Source: Bacilli bacterium (GTDB lineage: Bacteria > Bacillota_I > Bacilli_A > RF39 > UBA660). From it: DNA of 50,661 nucleotides. Position numbers and translations under genes: made by a program. The notes below the pieces were generated by a model, which ran no database searches, was not told the DNA's origin, and saw only the letters and a list, made by a program, of their open reading frames with translations. Each line of letters opens with the position of its first letter. Position 1 is the stretch's first letter. The stretch spans positions 1 through 50,661 of the forward strand of contig CAAGQJ010000025.1 in NCBI GenBank assembly GCA_900772095.1, in the 5' to 3' direction. This document shows positions 32,501-40,330 of the stretch, piece after piece.

Positions 32501-34487
32501 TAGATGCTGTAAACTGCTTGTCCTTCATAACAAGAGTCTGGTCTTTCTTATCTGTAGATACTGTGAATTTGATAGATTCAGCCTTTACGTATCCCTTTGG
32601 AGCTGTAGTTTCTGTAAGAGTATATTCCCATCCTTCGTGTAATCCCTTGATAGAATGAGGATTTCCATCAGAAGTCCATGTGTCAATCACTTTGCCATCG
32701 TTGTCAGTTACAGTCATAACTGCTCCCTTAATTTCGTCTGTACCAGTGATTGTAGTCTTGCTTGCAGTCACCTTCTTATTAACGAATGTGAGTGTATCAG
32801 TCTTATTCTTGCCATTGATCTTCACATACTGAGTATCATCAGATAATACAAAGTTATGGCTGTTTCCAGCCTCCTGAGTTGGAGCACTGATTTCTTTTAC
32901 ATAGTAAGAGCCGTATGGTAAATCATCAGATCTTGCCACACCGCTGTCGTCAGTCTTGATTGATACAACAAGCTGACCTTTCTTATAAAGCGTATCGCCG
33001 ATATACATATCAGCATTTGCATAGATACCAAATTCACCGCTCTTTAGAGGATTGCCTTCAGTATCTGTCTTCTTGATTTCAATCTTTCCTGTTTTTACGT
33101 TTTCTTTTGAGTCAACGTTGCCAAGAATGATTGCTGTATTCTGGTCCTTGTAGGTAAGTTCTACTGTGTAGGTATTCCAGTCTAAGTCATATGCTTCTGG
33201 AGCCTTAGTTTCCTTGACAGTATAAGTACCAAGTACTAGATTTTCTAGACTGCCGTTACCGTCCTTGTCAGTAGTGATTTTACCCACTTCCTGACCATCA
33301 GCACTGTATACTGTGTATTCAGCACCTTCAAGTGAGGCTTCACCTTGAACATTGCCCTTTGAGTCTGATTTCTTGATAGAGATCTTTCCTGTTGGGGCTT
33401 CGTCAGTGATTGTAGTCTCAGCTGTCTGATTAGCAGAGACTGTAGTCTTGAATGGTGCAACATTTACAAGATAGCCGTTAGGGGCTGTCTTTTCAGTGAC
33501 TGTGTAGTCACCGATTGGAAGTTCATTCACAGTGATTTCACCATTTGTGACTGTGACATCCCTGTCATAGCCGTTTCCAGAAACATGGAATACTGCTCCA
33601 TCAAGAAGCTTACCGCCTTTATCTGTCTTTCTGAGCTTGAGACTTCCTAGCTGAGCTCTGAATTCTGCATTAAGGAATGTATTCACTCCAGGGTCAACAG
33701 TAAGCCATGTTCCAATTTGCTGTTGTTTGCTATTACCGTTATATGCAATAAGCGGTGCAAATGTGAACCCGCCTTGAAGATATCCTGAGTAGGCATGTCC
33801 AGTGTATCCTGCATCGGCTTCATAGTGGACTGTGTCACCGCCATATACATCAACGACCTGTCCTGCCCATCCTTTTGTCTCGTTCACAACCTTCACTCTG
33901 TTTGTCTGGGTGTTGATTGTGATGTGATATCCATTAGGACCATTAAGTCTGGAAGACTCAGACTTCTGGATCTTTGCATTCTGGTCATACCATGTATTCA
34001 CGACATATTTGCTGAATACTAGATTGTTTTGATGCAATGGGTCAGGCTTGGATGTTGCATAGTTGTAGAAGTCTGTCATGATACCCTTGCTGATTGATGA
34101 GCCTGAGTAGGCATGTGAGAGTGCCTTTGACATGATGACATTCTTCTCGTTATCTGATTTTCCATGCAGTCCGCTCCATTCTTCATAGCCGAACCAGCCG
34201 TAGTACATGATTTTTCTGATGTTTGCGTATCTCGCATCAGTGCTTGTATATATTTCAGCATTCATGTCTTGACTACCTGGTGTCTTCTTGGCATGTTCAA
34301 GACACCAGGCTTGTCTGCCATTGATTCTGAACTTTCCGCATGTGCTTCCATACGCTGTGCTCTTGCCATCGTAATCTACATGAGCAGAAAACGCTTCTAC
34401 AGTACTGATACCCTGTGAGGCTATGCCAAGTGTCATGAGGGCAGATAAAGCAACAGCACCGAGCTTTTTTAATATATTTCGGTTCAT
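29517..34487 (-). CDS. giant SpaA/Cna-B-type surface adhesin with sortase-like anchor
   Basis: A 1656-residue wall protein. A signal peptide (1-32) is followed by a thioester-domain-like region (about 35-270) with Cys in GRQAWCLEHAKKTP; the usual Gln partner motif is not obvious (SKALSHAYSG stands there). Three Cna-B/SpaA domains follow (KLRKTDKGG, SIKKSDSKG, EIKKTDTEG), then eleven ~85-residue SpaA-like repeats (coding 29955-32780), a further Cna-B domain and MPTTGVKTGDG, a membrane helix and RKKRNAQ, that is an LPxTG-like sorting signal with Met first. Repeats carry Lys (TASK/TVTK) and Glu (TETTAPKGY) of isopeptide-forming domains. It probably mediates donor-recipient or surface adhesion. 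No sortase gene is in the window. Confidence 0.87.
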   Translation of the reverse strand: MNRNILKKLGAVALSALMTLGIASQGISTVEAFSAHVDYDGKSTAYGSTCGKFRINGRQAWCLEHAKKTPGSQDMNAEIYTSTDARYANIRKIMYYGWFGYEEWSGLHGKSDNEKNVIMSKALSHAYSGSSISKGIMTDFYNYATSKPDPLHQNNLVFSKYVVNTWYDQNAKIQKSESSRLNGPNGYHITINTQTNRVKVVNETKGWAGQVVDVYGGDTVHYEADAGYTGHAYSGYLQGGFTFAPLIAYNGNSKQQQIGTWLTVDPGVNTFLNAEFRAQLGSLKLRKTDKGGKLLDGAVFHVSGNGYDRDVTVTNGEITVNELPIGDYTVTEKTAPNGYLVNVAPFKTTVSANQTAETTITDEAPTGKISIKKSDSKGNVQGEASLEGAEYTVYSADGQEVGKITTDKDGNGSLENLVLGTYTVKETKAPEAYDLDWNTYTVELTYKDQNTAIILGNVDSKENVKTGKIEIKKTDTEGNPLKSGEFGIYANADMYIGDTLYKKGQLVVSIKTDDSGVARSDDLPYGSYYVKEISAPTQEAGNSHNFVLSDDTQYVKINGKNKTDTLTFVNKKVTASKTTITGTDEIKGAVMTVTDNDGKVIDTWTSDGNPHSIKGLHEGWEYTLTETTAPKGYVKAESIKFTVSTDKKDQTLVMKDKQFTASKKDVSGKNYVEGAKLEVRDDQNRVVDSWTSTKEDHYVSGLEEGKTYRLVEAEAPKGYVKADDIFFTVSNEKKNESVIMKDSKITASKTDITGTKEIKGAVLTVTDNDGKVIDTWTSDGNPHAISGLHEGWEYTLTETTAPKGYVKAESIKFKAESGKDQKLVMKDGQFTAKKTDVSGKNYIEGAKLEVRDEKNNVVDSWTTTKEDHYISGLEEGKTYRLVEAEAPKGYVKASDVSFTVTADMESATVVMKDAKITAKKTDVSGTKEVEGAEMIVTDEKGTIVDKWISGKEEHSISGLEAGKKYTLTEKTAPNSFVKAESIEFTAGGDKNQSLVMKDKQYTVSKKDASVKNYVEGAKLEVRDEQDRVVDSWTTTKEDHYVSGLEEGKIYRLVEVEAPKGYVKASDIYFTVSKDKKNETVVMKDAKITASKREVTGTKEIEGAKMTVTDDKGTVVDKWTSGKEEHSISGLEEGKRYTLTETTAPKGYVKAESITFTAGDKDQKLIMKDKQVTITKTEVTGTKEIEGAKMTVKDETGKTVDTWTSGKEEHYVSGLEEGKKYTLIEETSPDGYVKAESIEFTVSKEKKNEAYIMKDKQVTVTKTEVSGTDEVEGAKMTVTDETGKTVDEWTSTKEEHYVSGLEEGKTYTLTETTAPDGYVKAESIEFTVSKDKVNQKVNMLDKQVSVTKTDITGTQEVPGATLTVKDEDGNTVDTWVSGDKEHYVSGLEEGKTYTLIEETAPEGYVRAEEITFTVTNEKVDQEVNMFDAQVKVTKTDALTGDAVKGAEFTVFDKDGNIVDKWTTDGTAHAVSGLDAGKEYIIKETKTPEGYMTAPDRTLVVSGEQNMDVEIKEQPVLTDIEVQKVDAQTKKVIRSKDFEFTMYSDAECKNVMATVSADQNAGTATFKALRYGTYYIKETKAPTGYLLSKEVKKVVIDDNLENVGKTYSFVYQDTPMPTTGVKTGDGTDIKKFTALTGISGIALLICVILIIRKKRNAQ

Positions 34488-34585
34488 TTTTCTTCTCCCT
34501 TTCCGAATTAGAGAGGCATATTTCTATGCCATGCGAGGTTATATATAGACCAGTCAGACGTGACGCCTGCTGTTAGTTTTCGCAC
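34488..34585 (-). promoter_or_regulatory. promoter/leader region of the adhesin gene
   Basis: Between an upstream terminator and the adhesin start lies a candidate -10 (TATATA in GGTCTATATATAACC, about 34540) and a small hairpin GGCATA-gaaa-TATGCC (about 34513-34528), then AAAGGGAG before the ATG. The terminator upstream implies an own promoter; the exact elements are a judgement. Confidence 0.4.
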
Positions 34586-34616
34586 GAAAAAGGGAGGTCT
34601 CTATAGCGAGCCTCCC
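34586..34616 (-). terminator. intrinsic terminator after the Ig-like protein gene
   Basis: GGGAGG and CCTCCC pair with an inner CTC/GAG extension; on the - strand TTTTTCG follows. Confidence 0.75.
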
Positions 34617-34640
34617 AAGGGAAAGATGTATTCTGTTTTT

Positions 34641-35633
34641 TTAGTTGAAGTCCTTCCAGTCACCGCCTGTAAGTTTGTCAAAGTCAGAGCCATTCATATC
34701 TCCACCCATTGACCAACCATCATCTGTTTTATGATATGAATCTTTATTCATTTCAACATCCATAGAGCCCTTATGGCTTCCTGATGAGGAACTGCCTGAA
34801 TTATTGTTACTGCTTCCAGATGTGCCATTGCTCTTTGTTGATGAGCCAGATGTCTTGTTTCCTCCAGAAGTCTTTTTGCTGTTTGTAGATGTTCTGTTGC
34901 TTGAGGCAGACTGTGATGAAGTTGTTGACTTTCTTGTCACATTCGAACTGTTTGATACGACCTTCTTTCCAGAAGACTGTGATTTCTTCTGTACGCTGTT
35001 TCTTACGGCTGTTGTGCCGTCTGAATTCTTGACTGTTTCCTGTACAACCTGTTCATCATCACTGATTTCTGGTTTCGCAGTGACAGTCACCTTGCCAGCC
35101 TTCACAGTCTTGTTGCCATGCTTGTCAGTGACAGTCACATTGATATCATACTGAGCAGGCGTATTGACATCCACCTTGCTGGTATCCACATCAATAGTTG
35201 TTTCTGATGCATCACTGACATTCATGAGAGACTTGAAGTCGAAAGTCGCTAGGTCTGTTCCCTGTAATACTTCGATATCCGCTGGTACAGCCACTTCAGG
35301 GGCTTTCGTATCCTTCACAATGACACTCTGTTTTAAAGACTTCTTCTTATACTTGACTGTGATAGTATACTTACCTACAGCTGGATATGTCTTGTCCTTT
35401 TCGTTTGGAATCTTGTTGATGAGCTTGAGACTCTTCTTATCGAAGTCCTTATAGTCCTTCACGATATCCTTTAATTCAGGCTTGTATTGTGTACCATATT
35501 CTACAGTCACTTTATCCTTATTCAAGGCAAGCTTTGGACCGCTCATCGCATATGCTGTACCACCTACAGCAGTCACCGCAACAACGGCTCCTGCAATGAT
35601 AACAGCATTTTTCTTACTGATTTTCTTTTTCAT
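34641..35633 (-). CDS. secreted Ig-like domain protein with Ser/Asn-rich stalk
   Basis: A 330-residue protein. Start at the ATG at 35633 (MKKKISKKNAVIIAGAVVAV), 9 bases after AAGGAG. Signal or anchor helix (about 8-30), two Ig-like/DUF5011-type domains (GKYTITVKYKKK; PAQYDINVTVTDKHGNK) up to about residue 200, then a ~90-residue Ser/Asn/Gly/Lys stalk and a short C-terminal piece (DDGWSMGGDMNGSDFDKL). No LPxTG motif. It pairs with the adhesin gene downstream and has the same domain plan as the protein at 6973-8100. Probably a surface-exposed mating factor. Confidence 0.7.
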   Translation of the reverse strand: MKKKISKKNAVIIAGAVVAVTAVGGTAYAMSGPKLALNKDKVTVEYGTQYKPELKDIVKDYKDFDKKSLKLINKIPNEKDKTYPAVGKYTITVKYKKKSLKQSVIVKDTKAPEVAVPADIEVLQGTDLATFDFKSLMNVSDASETTIDVDTSKVDVNTPAQYDINVTVTDKHGNKTVKAGKVTVTAKPEISDDEQVVQETVKNSDGTTAVRNSVQKKSQSSGKKVVSNSSNVTRKSTTSSQSASSNRTSTNSKKTSGGNKTSGSSTKSNGTSGSSNNNSGSSSSGSHKGSMDVEMNKDSYHKTDDGWSMGGDMNGSDFDKLTGGDWKDFN

Positions 35634-35713
35634 ATCTGATCTCTCCTTCCCTGAGCGATGCAGCACCTGTTCTGAGACAGTTTCTGCATCTTCTTTTATA
35701 TTTCATAATAACC

Positions 35714-36010
35714 TTACTGGAATCTTAATGCAATACCTCTGAGTCTTCCTTCATAATAATCCTTCAGCAACGATACAATATAATTCTTTGTATCCCTGTT
35801 CTTGTCGCATTCTCTAAGGTAGGCATCATTCTCAGCCATTCTGATAATGACGGTACGGCATCTCTTCTCAGACATACCGTCAAGACCTCTCAGTTGATCA
35901 TATGAAAGTGATTCAAGCTGTTCTACTGATAGTATTCCATCTTTTTTTAGAATCCTGACTGTTTCTTCGGGTATATTCAGAATTCTTAGTGTAGATGCTG
36001 TTGCATCCAT
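35714..36010 (-). CDS. RNA polymerase alpha-CTD-like helix-hairpin-helix protein
   Basis: A 98-residue protein. The ATG at 36010 (MDATASTLRILN) is 8 bases after GGAGG; an in-frame ATG at 36037 overlaps the ssb gene. The segment LRILNIPEETVRILKKDGI then SVEQLESLSYDQLRGLDGM and SEKRCRTVIIRM follows the alpha-subunit C-terminal domain fold (helix, helix-hairpin-helix) that binds UP-element DNA. Standing alone on a mobile element it could be a DNA-binding or transcription-modulating factor. Function inferred from pattern only. Confidence 0.6.
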   Translation of the reverse strand: MDATASTLRILNIPEETVRILKKDGILSVEQLESLSYDQLRGLDGMSEKRCRTVIIRMAENDAYLRECDKNRDTKNYIVSLLKDYYEGRLRGIALRFQ

Positions 36011-36011
36011 A

Positions 36012-36410
36012 TTAATCACCTCCTCGATTGAGAGCACCGTACATCACTCTTTCATCAATATTTGCAGTGAATCTCTCTTCTTCTGTTTCTTCTGGTGATG
36101 GTGCATCAGGAGAATGCTTCCCTTCTTTCAGGAATTCAATATTATCTGCAATGACTGATACTCTTATAAGACTGTTGTCTTCACTGACATATCTTCCACT
36201 CAGTCTTCCACCGACCGCTACCATATCTCCCTTGTGGATGTATGGAAATACGCTTTCAGCATATTTTCCAAAAACGATACATGGGATGAATTCAACTGGA
36301 GTATCCTTTTTATGTCTTGGAGAGACCAGGAATTTAACCGCTGTTCGTTCATCCTTTTGCTTCATATTAGGCTTGGAATTAATATAACCGATGATATTGA
36401 CATCATTCAT
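36012..36410 (-). CDS. ssb: single-stranded DNA-binding protein (SSB family)
   Basis: A 132-residue OB-fold protein: MNDVNIIGYINSKPNMKQK, TAVKFLVSPRHKK, EFIPCIVFGKYAESVFPYIHKGDMVAVGGRLSGRY, RVSVIADNIEFL are the consecutive SSB strands. The C-terminal tail is short and does not end in the DDDIPF-type acidic tip of cellular SSB. Conjugative elements carry their own SSB to coat transferred DNA. Confidence 0.8.
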   Translation of the reverse strand: MNDVNIIGYINSKPNMKQKDERTAVKFLVSPRHKKDTPVEFIPCIVFGKYAESVFPYIHKGDMVAVGGRLSGRYVSEDNSLIRVSVIADNIEFLKEGKHSPDAPSPEETEEERFTANIDERVMYGALNRGGD

Positions 36411-36427
36411 AGAATCACCTCCTTGAT

Positions 36428-36961
36428 TTATTCTTCCTTCACTCTTACTCGACCGCCATGTGTTCGAGTTCTGAGTCTTTCCTGTGTTTCATGGAGAAGA
36501 GGCTTCTCCTCATATTTTATCTGATACTGGAATAGGAGTTCCTCTTCAGGCATGCTCATATATTCATCCTGAAGCCTGTCCAGCGATTTTCCTTCAGACA
36601 TGCCGTTCTCTATATCATATAATGCACAGTAATAAGCTACCATCTCAGCTTCTTCTCTGTCCTCAATGGCATCGATTCTTTCTTCTTCGTCTATTTCATG
36701 CATTCTCTGGCTGATGTAGTTGCTTTGATGAAGCATGTCTTCATAAGCTTCTTCCTTTTCTTTTGGAAATGTCTCTGAATTCTTGATGAGCCTGTAGAGA
36801 TTCTTCTCCATCTCATCAGGCGGAACAGCAAGATGAATAGAATATTCATCCTGCTTGATAAGCCATATATCCCAGTCACCTGTATGAGTCGTTCTTCTTT
36901 CCAGATAGAAGGACTGTGCCCCTTCTGTTGTGACGAATCTGTTTCCATCAATAATGATCAT
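36428..36961 (-). CDS. unknown protein (177 aa) with basic C-terminal end
   Basis: Start at the ATG at 36961 (MIIIDGNRFVTTEGAQSF), 6 bases after GGAGGG and overlapping the upstream stop as ATGA. The first 60 residues alternate strands (RRTTHTGDWDIWLIKQDEYSI), the remainder is acidic helix with many Glu. The end is RLRTRTHGGRVRVKEE, a basic patch close to the C terminus resembling the Arg tails of other genes here. No family recognised; part of the ssb-exonuclease gene chain. Confidence 0.65.
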   Translation of the reverse strand: MIIIDGNRFVTTEGAQSFYLERRTTHTGDWDIWLIKQDEYSIHLAVPPDEMEKNLYRLIKNSETFPKEKEEAYEDMLHQSNYISQRMHEIDEEERIDAIEDREEAEMVAYYCALYDIENGMSEGKSLDRLQDEYMSMPEEELLFQYQIKYEEKPLLHETQERLRTRTHGGRVRVKEE

Positions 36962-37227
36962 GAGCATCCCTCCAGGTTCAGATGATAGTTTCTGTCACAG
37001 AATTCATTCTTCAGCTCTCTTACAAGATATCTGATACCCTTATCTGAGTAGAAAATCTGTGAACCATCATCAGTCTCTTCTGTATCATCATCCTTCATGA
37101 TATGCACTGCGACAGGATGAGAATATCCTTCAAGTGCATACACACCACTCTCTCTGATTTCTGAAATATCTTCTGCTTCATCAATGGACATCACATACTG
37201 TCCTGATGCATAACTCATGTACTTCAT
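36958..37227 (-). CDS. unknown acidic small protein (89 aa)
   Basis: Encodes MKYMSYASGQYVMSIDEAED then ISEIRESGVYALEGYSHPVAVHIM and a C-terminal helix. Both ends overlap neighbours by 4 bases (ATGA), so it is coupled to the exonuclease gene upstream and the 177-residue gene downstream. No motif recognised. Confidence 0.65.
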   Translation of the reverse strand: MKYMSYASGQYVMSIDEAEDISEIRESGVYALEGYSHPVAVHIMKDDDTEETDDGSQIFYSDKGIRYLVRELKNEFCDRNYHLNLEGCS

Positions 37228-38489
37228 CGACTCATGCCTCTTCTTCTGGGTGGGAGGGAAACATCCTTTTCAGCAGTAGCTTCTTTTTCTTTTACCTGAC
37301 CTTCACTGATCATGCTGTTAAAGCAGTATAGTGTTGCTCTTACATCTTCTAGACTATCGTGGAATTGACCATCTCCATGGAAGCCGTAATATTCAGCACA
37401 TTTAGCAAGCTTCTGCCACTTGTAGTCCTGTCTCATTTCGTTCCACTCGCCATATATAGGTGCAAATTTGAGCATCACGTCATACATCTTGGCATCTTCT
37501 GGGATCTGGATGCCTGCCTCCTTAAGGAATGCGTTATCAAAGTAGATATTGTTGTATCCTACAAGAAGCTGTACGTCCTTGAATATATCATTGAGAGTAT
37601 CCCTATATTCCTCGATTGCAGGCTTATCAGCAACATCACTTGGAGAGATGCCGTGGATTGCTTCTGCTCCATCCCATGATTCATGACGAGTTGGCTTGAT
37701 GTATTCGTTGAACACTGTCTTTCCTGTGCCATCTACAATTGACAGCTGAAGGATTTCATCTTCTTCACGAGACAATCCAGTTGTCTCTACATCAAAACAA
37801 AGAATCTTGTCTTTCGGTACTGCTCGGTATATTTCATTCTCTGTTTTTCTGTTTTCTGCCATTCTTTCCTGCTCCTTTGTGATTTCCAAGGATAGAAGAC
37901 CATCAAGGTCGTATCCTTTTGACTTGAGATCCTTTCTGACTGATTCGATTGTATCGTATTCCCAGTCAAAGCAGATATCATTGAATTCTGCTTTAAGTTT
38001 TTCAGGATTATCCTTCAATTTTTCAACAGTATCTTTTGGATATAGAGATACTTCTTCCGCTTGTTCATAAACATCAGAATCCAGATAATCCTTTAGATGT
38101 TCTCGAATGAATCTTAGCTGTTCTGACAGGCTCTTAACCTCACTCGAATATCCATCGACAAGCACAGAACATAATCTGTCATAGTCATAACCATTTGATT
38201 TGAGATTCTTTCTGACTGATCCGATAGTATCATACTGCCAGTTCATCAGTATATTTCCGATGCAGTATTCGACCTGCTTAGCTGAGGAAAAATTAGTGGT
38301 TCTTTTCTGGTAATCCACAACCGACAGGATATTATGTACTTTTTCATCCACATCGGAATCAAGAACATCCTTCAGGTGACGTCTGATCTCTTCAAGCTGT
38401 TTCTTCTGAGGCATCAAGATGATATCCACCTTTTCCCTTACAGGATATATCCTTACTTCTTTGAGTTCTTCATCTGTTAATCTATCCAT
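37224..38489 (-). CDS. DnaQ-like DEDDh 3'-5' exonuclease with duplicated N-terminal domain
   Basis: A 421-residue protein. Residues ~1-190 hold two copies of a ~75-residue unit (LKDVLDSDVDEKVHNIL...WQYDTIGSVRKNLKSNGYD and LKDYLDSDVYEQAEEV...WEYDTIESVRKDLKSKGYD). The exonuclease domain (about 230-400) has all DEDDh residues: FDVETTG (DxE), LLVGYNNIYFDNAFL (Asp) and HDSLEDVRAT (His, Asp). It probably trims or proofreads DNA ends in transfer or replication. It ends LPPRRRGMSR, an Arg tail. Start is 1 base after the stop of the paralogue 38491-39408. Confidence 0.85.
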   Translation of the reverse strand: MDRLTDEELKEVRIYPVREKVDIILMPQKKQLEEIRRHLKDVLDSDVDEKVHNILSVVDYQKRTTNFSSAKQVEYCIGNILMNWQYDTIGSVRKNLKSNGYDYDRLCSVLVDGYSSEVKSLSEQLRFIREHLKDYLDSDVYEQAEEVSLYPKDTVEKLKDNPEKLKAEFNDICFDWEYDTIESVRKDLKSKGYDLDGLLSLEITKEQERMAENRKTENEIYRAVPKDKILCFDVETTGLSREEDEILQLSIVDGTGKTVFNEYIKPTRHESWDGAEAIHGISPSDVADKPAIEEYRDTLNDIFKDVQLLVGYNNIYFDNAFLKEAGIQIPEDAKMYDVMLKFAPIYGEWNEMRQDYKWQKLAKCAEYYGFHGDGQFHDSLEDVRATLYCFNSMISEGQVKEKEATAEKDVSLPPRRRGMSR

Positions 38490-38490
38490 G

Positions 38491-39408
38491 TTATTCCTTC
38501 TTTCTACATTGATTCATAATTGTTTTCATCTGTTTCTTCATGCATCTGTAGCAGTGAAGGATTGCATAGCAGTCTCTTAATGAACCAGATACATAGTCTT
38601 CCATTGAATTCCAGTCAAATCCGTAATAATCGGCACATGTTCCAAGAGTCTGCCACTTGTGTGACTCTAATGAAGGCAACCACTCCCCATAGATTGGAGC
38701 AAACTCTTCCATCACGTCTTCCTCTTCCTTGCCTGAATAATCCAGAAAATTCAGGAATGATTTAACAAATATCGTGTTATATCCAATCACCGTGTCACAG
38801 CTATCAAGTATTCCCTTCAGCTGAGGAATCAGTTCATGGAGTTCAGGGGCACCTGCCACCATTTCTGGAGCAATATAGTGGAGTCCCGCACCAAAAAACC
38901 AGCGGGAATTGTAATAAGGCTTGACATATGAATTAAGCATTATATTGCCATCACCATCAATAATGGAAATCTGCAATACGTCCTCGTGATATTCATTAAA
39001 TCCTGTTGTTTCAATATCAATGACAATTATGCGACTTGGATTACTGCAAGGAACAGCTTCCTTCTGCAATGCTTTTTCAATAAGGTCCTTGACTTCTTTC
39101 TGCTTTTCCTTGAATGGCAGATAGCGGTTCTTATAGAATCGCTCATCAAAATAGAGAGGAAGCTTGATTTTCGAATCTTCAGGATATTTCTCATAATCCT
39201 TGAAGGCTTTTAGCAGGATTCTGTGAAGTCTTCTCTCTTCTCTTGCTTTCTCCTTAATCTGAAGCTTCTCTTCTTCGGTCAATGGTCGAACATCATTCTC
39301 TGTATAATAGGTATATCTGCTGCCAAACTGCTGAGTACGCTCAACTCCAGTTACTCCATCCTTAAGAACGAATCCAAGCTTCTGCCATTGATTTGCTGTC
39401 TTTTCCAT
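38491..39408 (-). CDS. inactive-looking DnaQ-like paralogue
   Basis: A 305-residue protein with a charged helical N terminus (about 1-125) and a DnaQ-like domain: RIIVIDIETTGFNEYHED keeps D-x-E, but the Exo II region reads VIGYNTIFVKSFL without the Asp, and the Exo III region reads SGSLRDCYAIL where the active neighbour has HDSLEDVRATL, so the His and one Asp are missing. SHKWQTLGTCADYYGF corresponds to YKWQKLAKCAEYYGF of the neighbour. This looks like a catalytically dead partner of the adjacent enzyme. Confidence 0.75.
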   Translation of the reverse strand: MEKTANQWQKLGFVLKDGVTGVERTQQFGSRYTYYTENDVRPLTEEEKLQIKEKAREERRLHRILLKAFKDYEKYPEDSKIKLPLYFDERFYKNRYLPFKEKQKEVKDLIEKALQKEAVPCSNPSRIIVIDIETTGFNEYHEDVLQISIIDGDGNIMLNSYVKPYYNSRWFFGAGLHYIAPEMVAGAPELHELIPQLKGILDSCDTVIGYNTIFVKSFLNFLDYSGKEEEDVMEEFAPIYGEWLPSLESHKWQTLGTCADYYGFDWNSMEDYVSGSLRDCYAILHCYRCMKKQMKTIMNQCRKKE

Positions 39409-39412
39409 ATTT

Positions 39413-40324
39413 TCATCGTCCCCTTCCTCGTCTTTTTAGAGGCTTCTCCTTCTGCTTCATAGAAGATGCTCTCTCTGGTTCAGGACAGTAAAATCTTTTA
39501 CTACTGAGTGCTTCCAATTCTTTTTGCTCTGGTAAATGAAGTGTCTCTTTTTCAGAGATGTTGCCATGAATATCTGTTGTCATGACATCTAGAGGTGGTT
39601 CCAGCAATCCATACCACTTGTCTTCGCCTTCAAACTGGACTTCTCTTCTGATCTCGACTGTCAGATTATGAATACCGCTTCTTGAGGCTTTTTCAAGAAC
39701 CTTATACGCATCATCATATGTATCATAGATACCTTTAAGTCTCTCATTCTCATTCAAAAATCTGTGGATCTTCTCTTTATTGTTCCAGTCCATAGCATCA
39801 GCAAACACGACCAGAAATCTTTCTGGTACATTATTTACCTCCTGATCAAGTGAAGAACGAAGTAACTTGGCTTCCTTAAGAAGATAGTTTGTTACTTTTT
39901 CAGAATAACAGTTTAACCTGAGTTCTTCCATGACGCCTGAGTTGGATACATGCTGAATACATAGGCATCCGTTTCTGTTGACAAGAAAATCTACAGGATT
40001 CTTAAGATTCAGATATGGTACATTCTCGATATTTTCAAATAATGTATCAAATTCGAGCACTTCACAATCTTCATATTGCTTTTTTGCGAGTATGCATTTC
40101 CTTGCGGTCACTTTTGATTCTGGATAGTACTTTTCAATCCACACTTCATCAAGCTTTGGATTACCGACAGCTTCATACATCTTCACGAAGAACCCATCTT
40201 CATTTGTCAGGAAGTAAAGATTTTCCTTCTCGTGCTGTTCCTGTCTTCTGAAATTCTTACATTCATTGTAAGGAAATCTGTTGAGAAGGATTTTACCTTC
40301 TCTCATTTCTTTGTAGTCGTTCAT
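39413..40324 (-). CDS. unknown protein (303 aa) with Arg/Gly tail
   Basis: A 303-residue soluble protein following parB by 6 bases. Mixed composition with beta segments (YFLTNEDGFFVKMYEAVG, DFLVNRNGCLCIQHVSN, RFLVVFADAMDW) and a helical middle; no motif known to me. It ends QKEKPLKRRGRGR, nearly the same tail as ArdC (QPRRGRGR) although the rest of the proteins is unrelated. Its position suggests a maintenance role, but function is unknown. Confidence 0.65.
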   Translation of the reverse strand: MNDYKEMREGKILLNRFPYNECKNFRRQEQHEKENLYFLTNEDGFFVKMYEAVGNPKLDEVWIEKYYPESKVTARKCILAKKQYEDCEVLEFDTLFENIENVPYLNLKNPVDFLVNRNGCLCIQHVSNSGVMEELRLNCYSEKVTNYLLKEAKLLRSSLDQEVNNVPERFLVVFADAMDWNNKEKIHRFLNENERLKGIYDTYDDAYKVLEKASRSGIHNLTVEIRREVQFEGEDKWYGLLEPPLDVMTTDIHGNISEKETLHLPEQKELEALSSKRFYCPEPERASSMKQKEKPLKRRGRGR

Positions 40325-40330
40325 TGCAGA

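Noticed and set aside
29517..34487. Many open frames of 60-160 aa on the + strand opposite the adhesin
   Set aside because: They are antisense shadows of repetitive Cna-B coding sequence, repeating with the same period and lacking binding sites.
36428..36961. Counting the 177-aa protein as a full member of the Arg-tail set
   Set aside because: Its basic patch is followed by VKEE, so it does not end in Arg like the six others; noted only as weaker.
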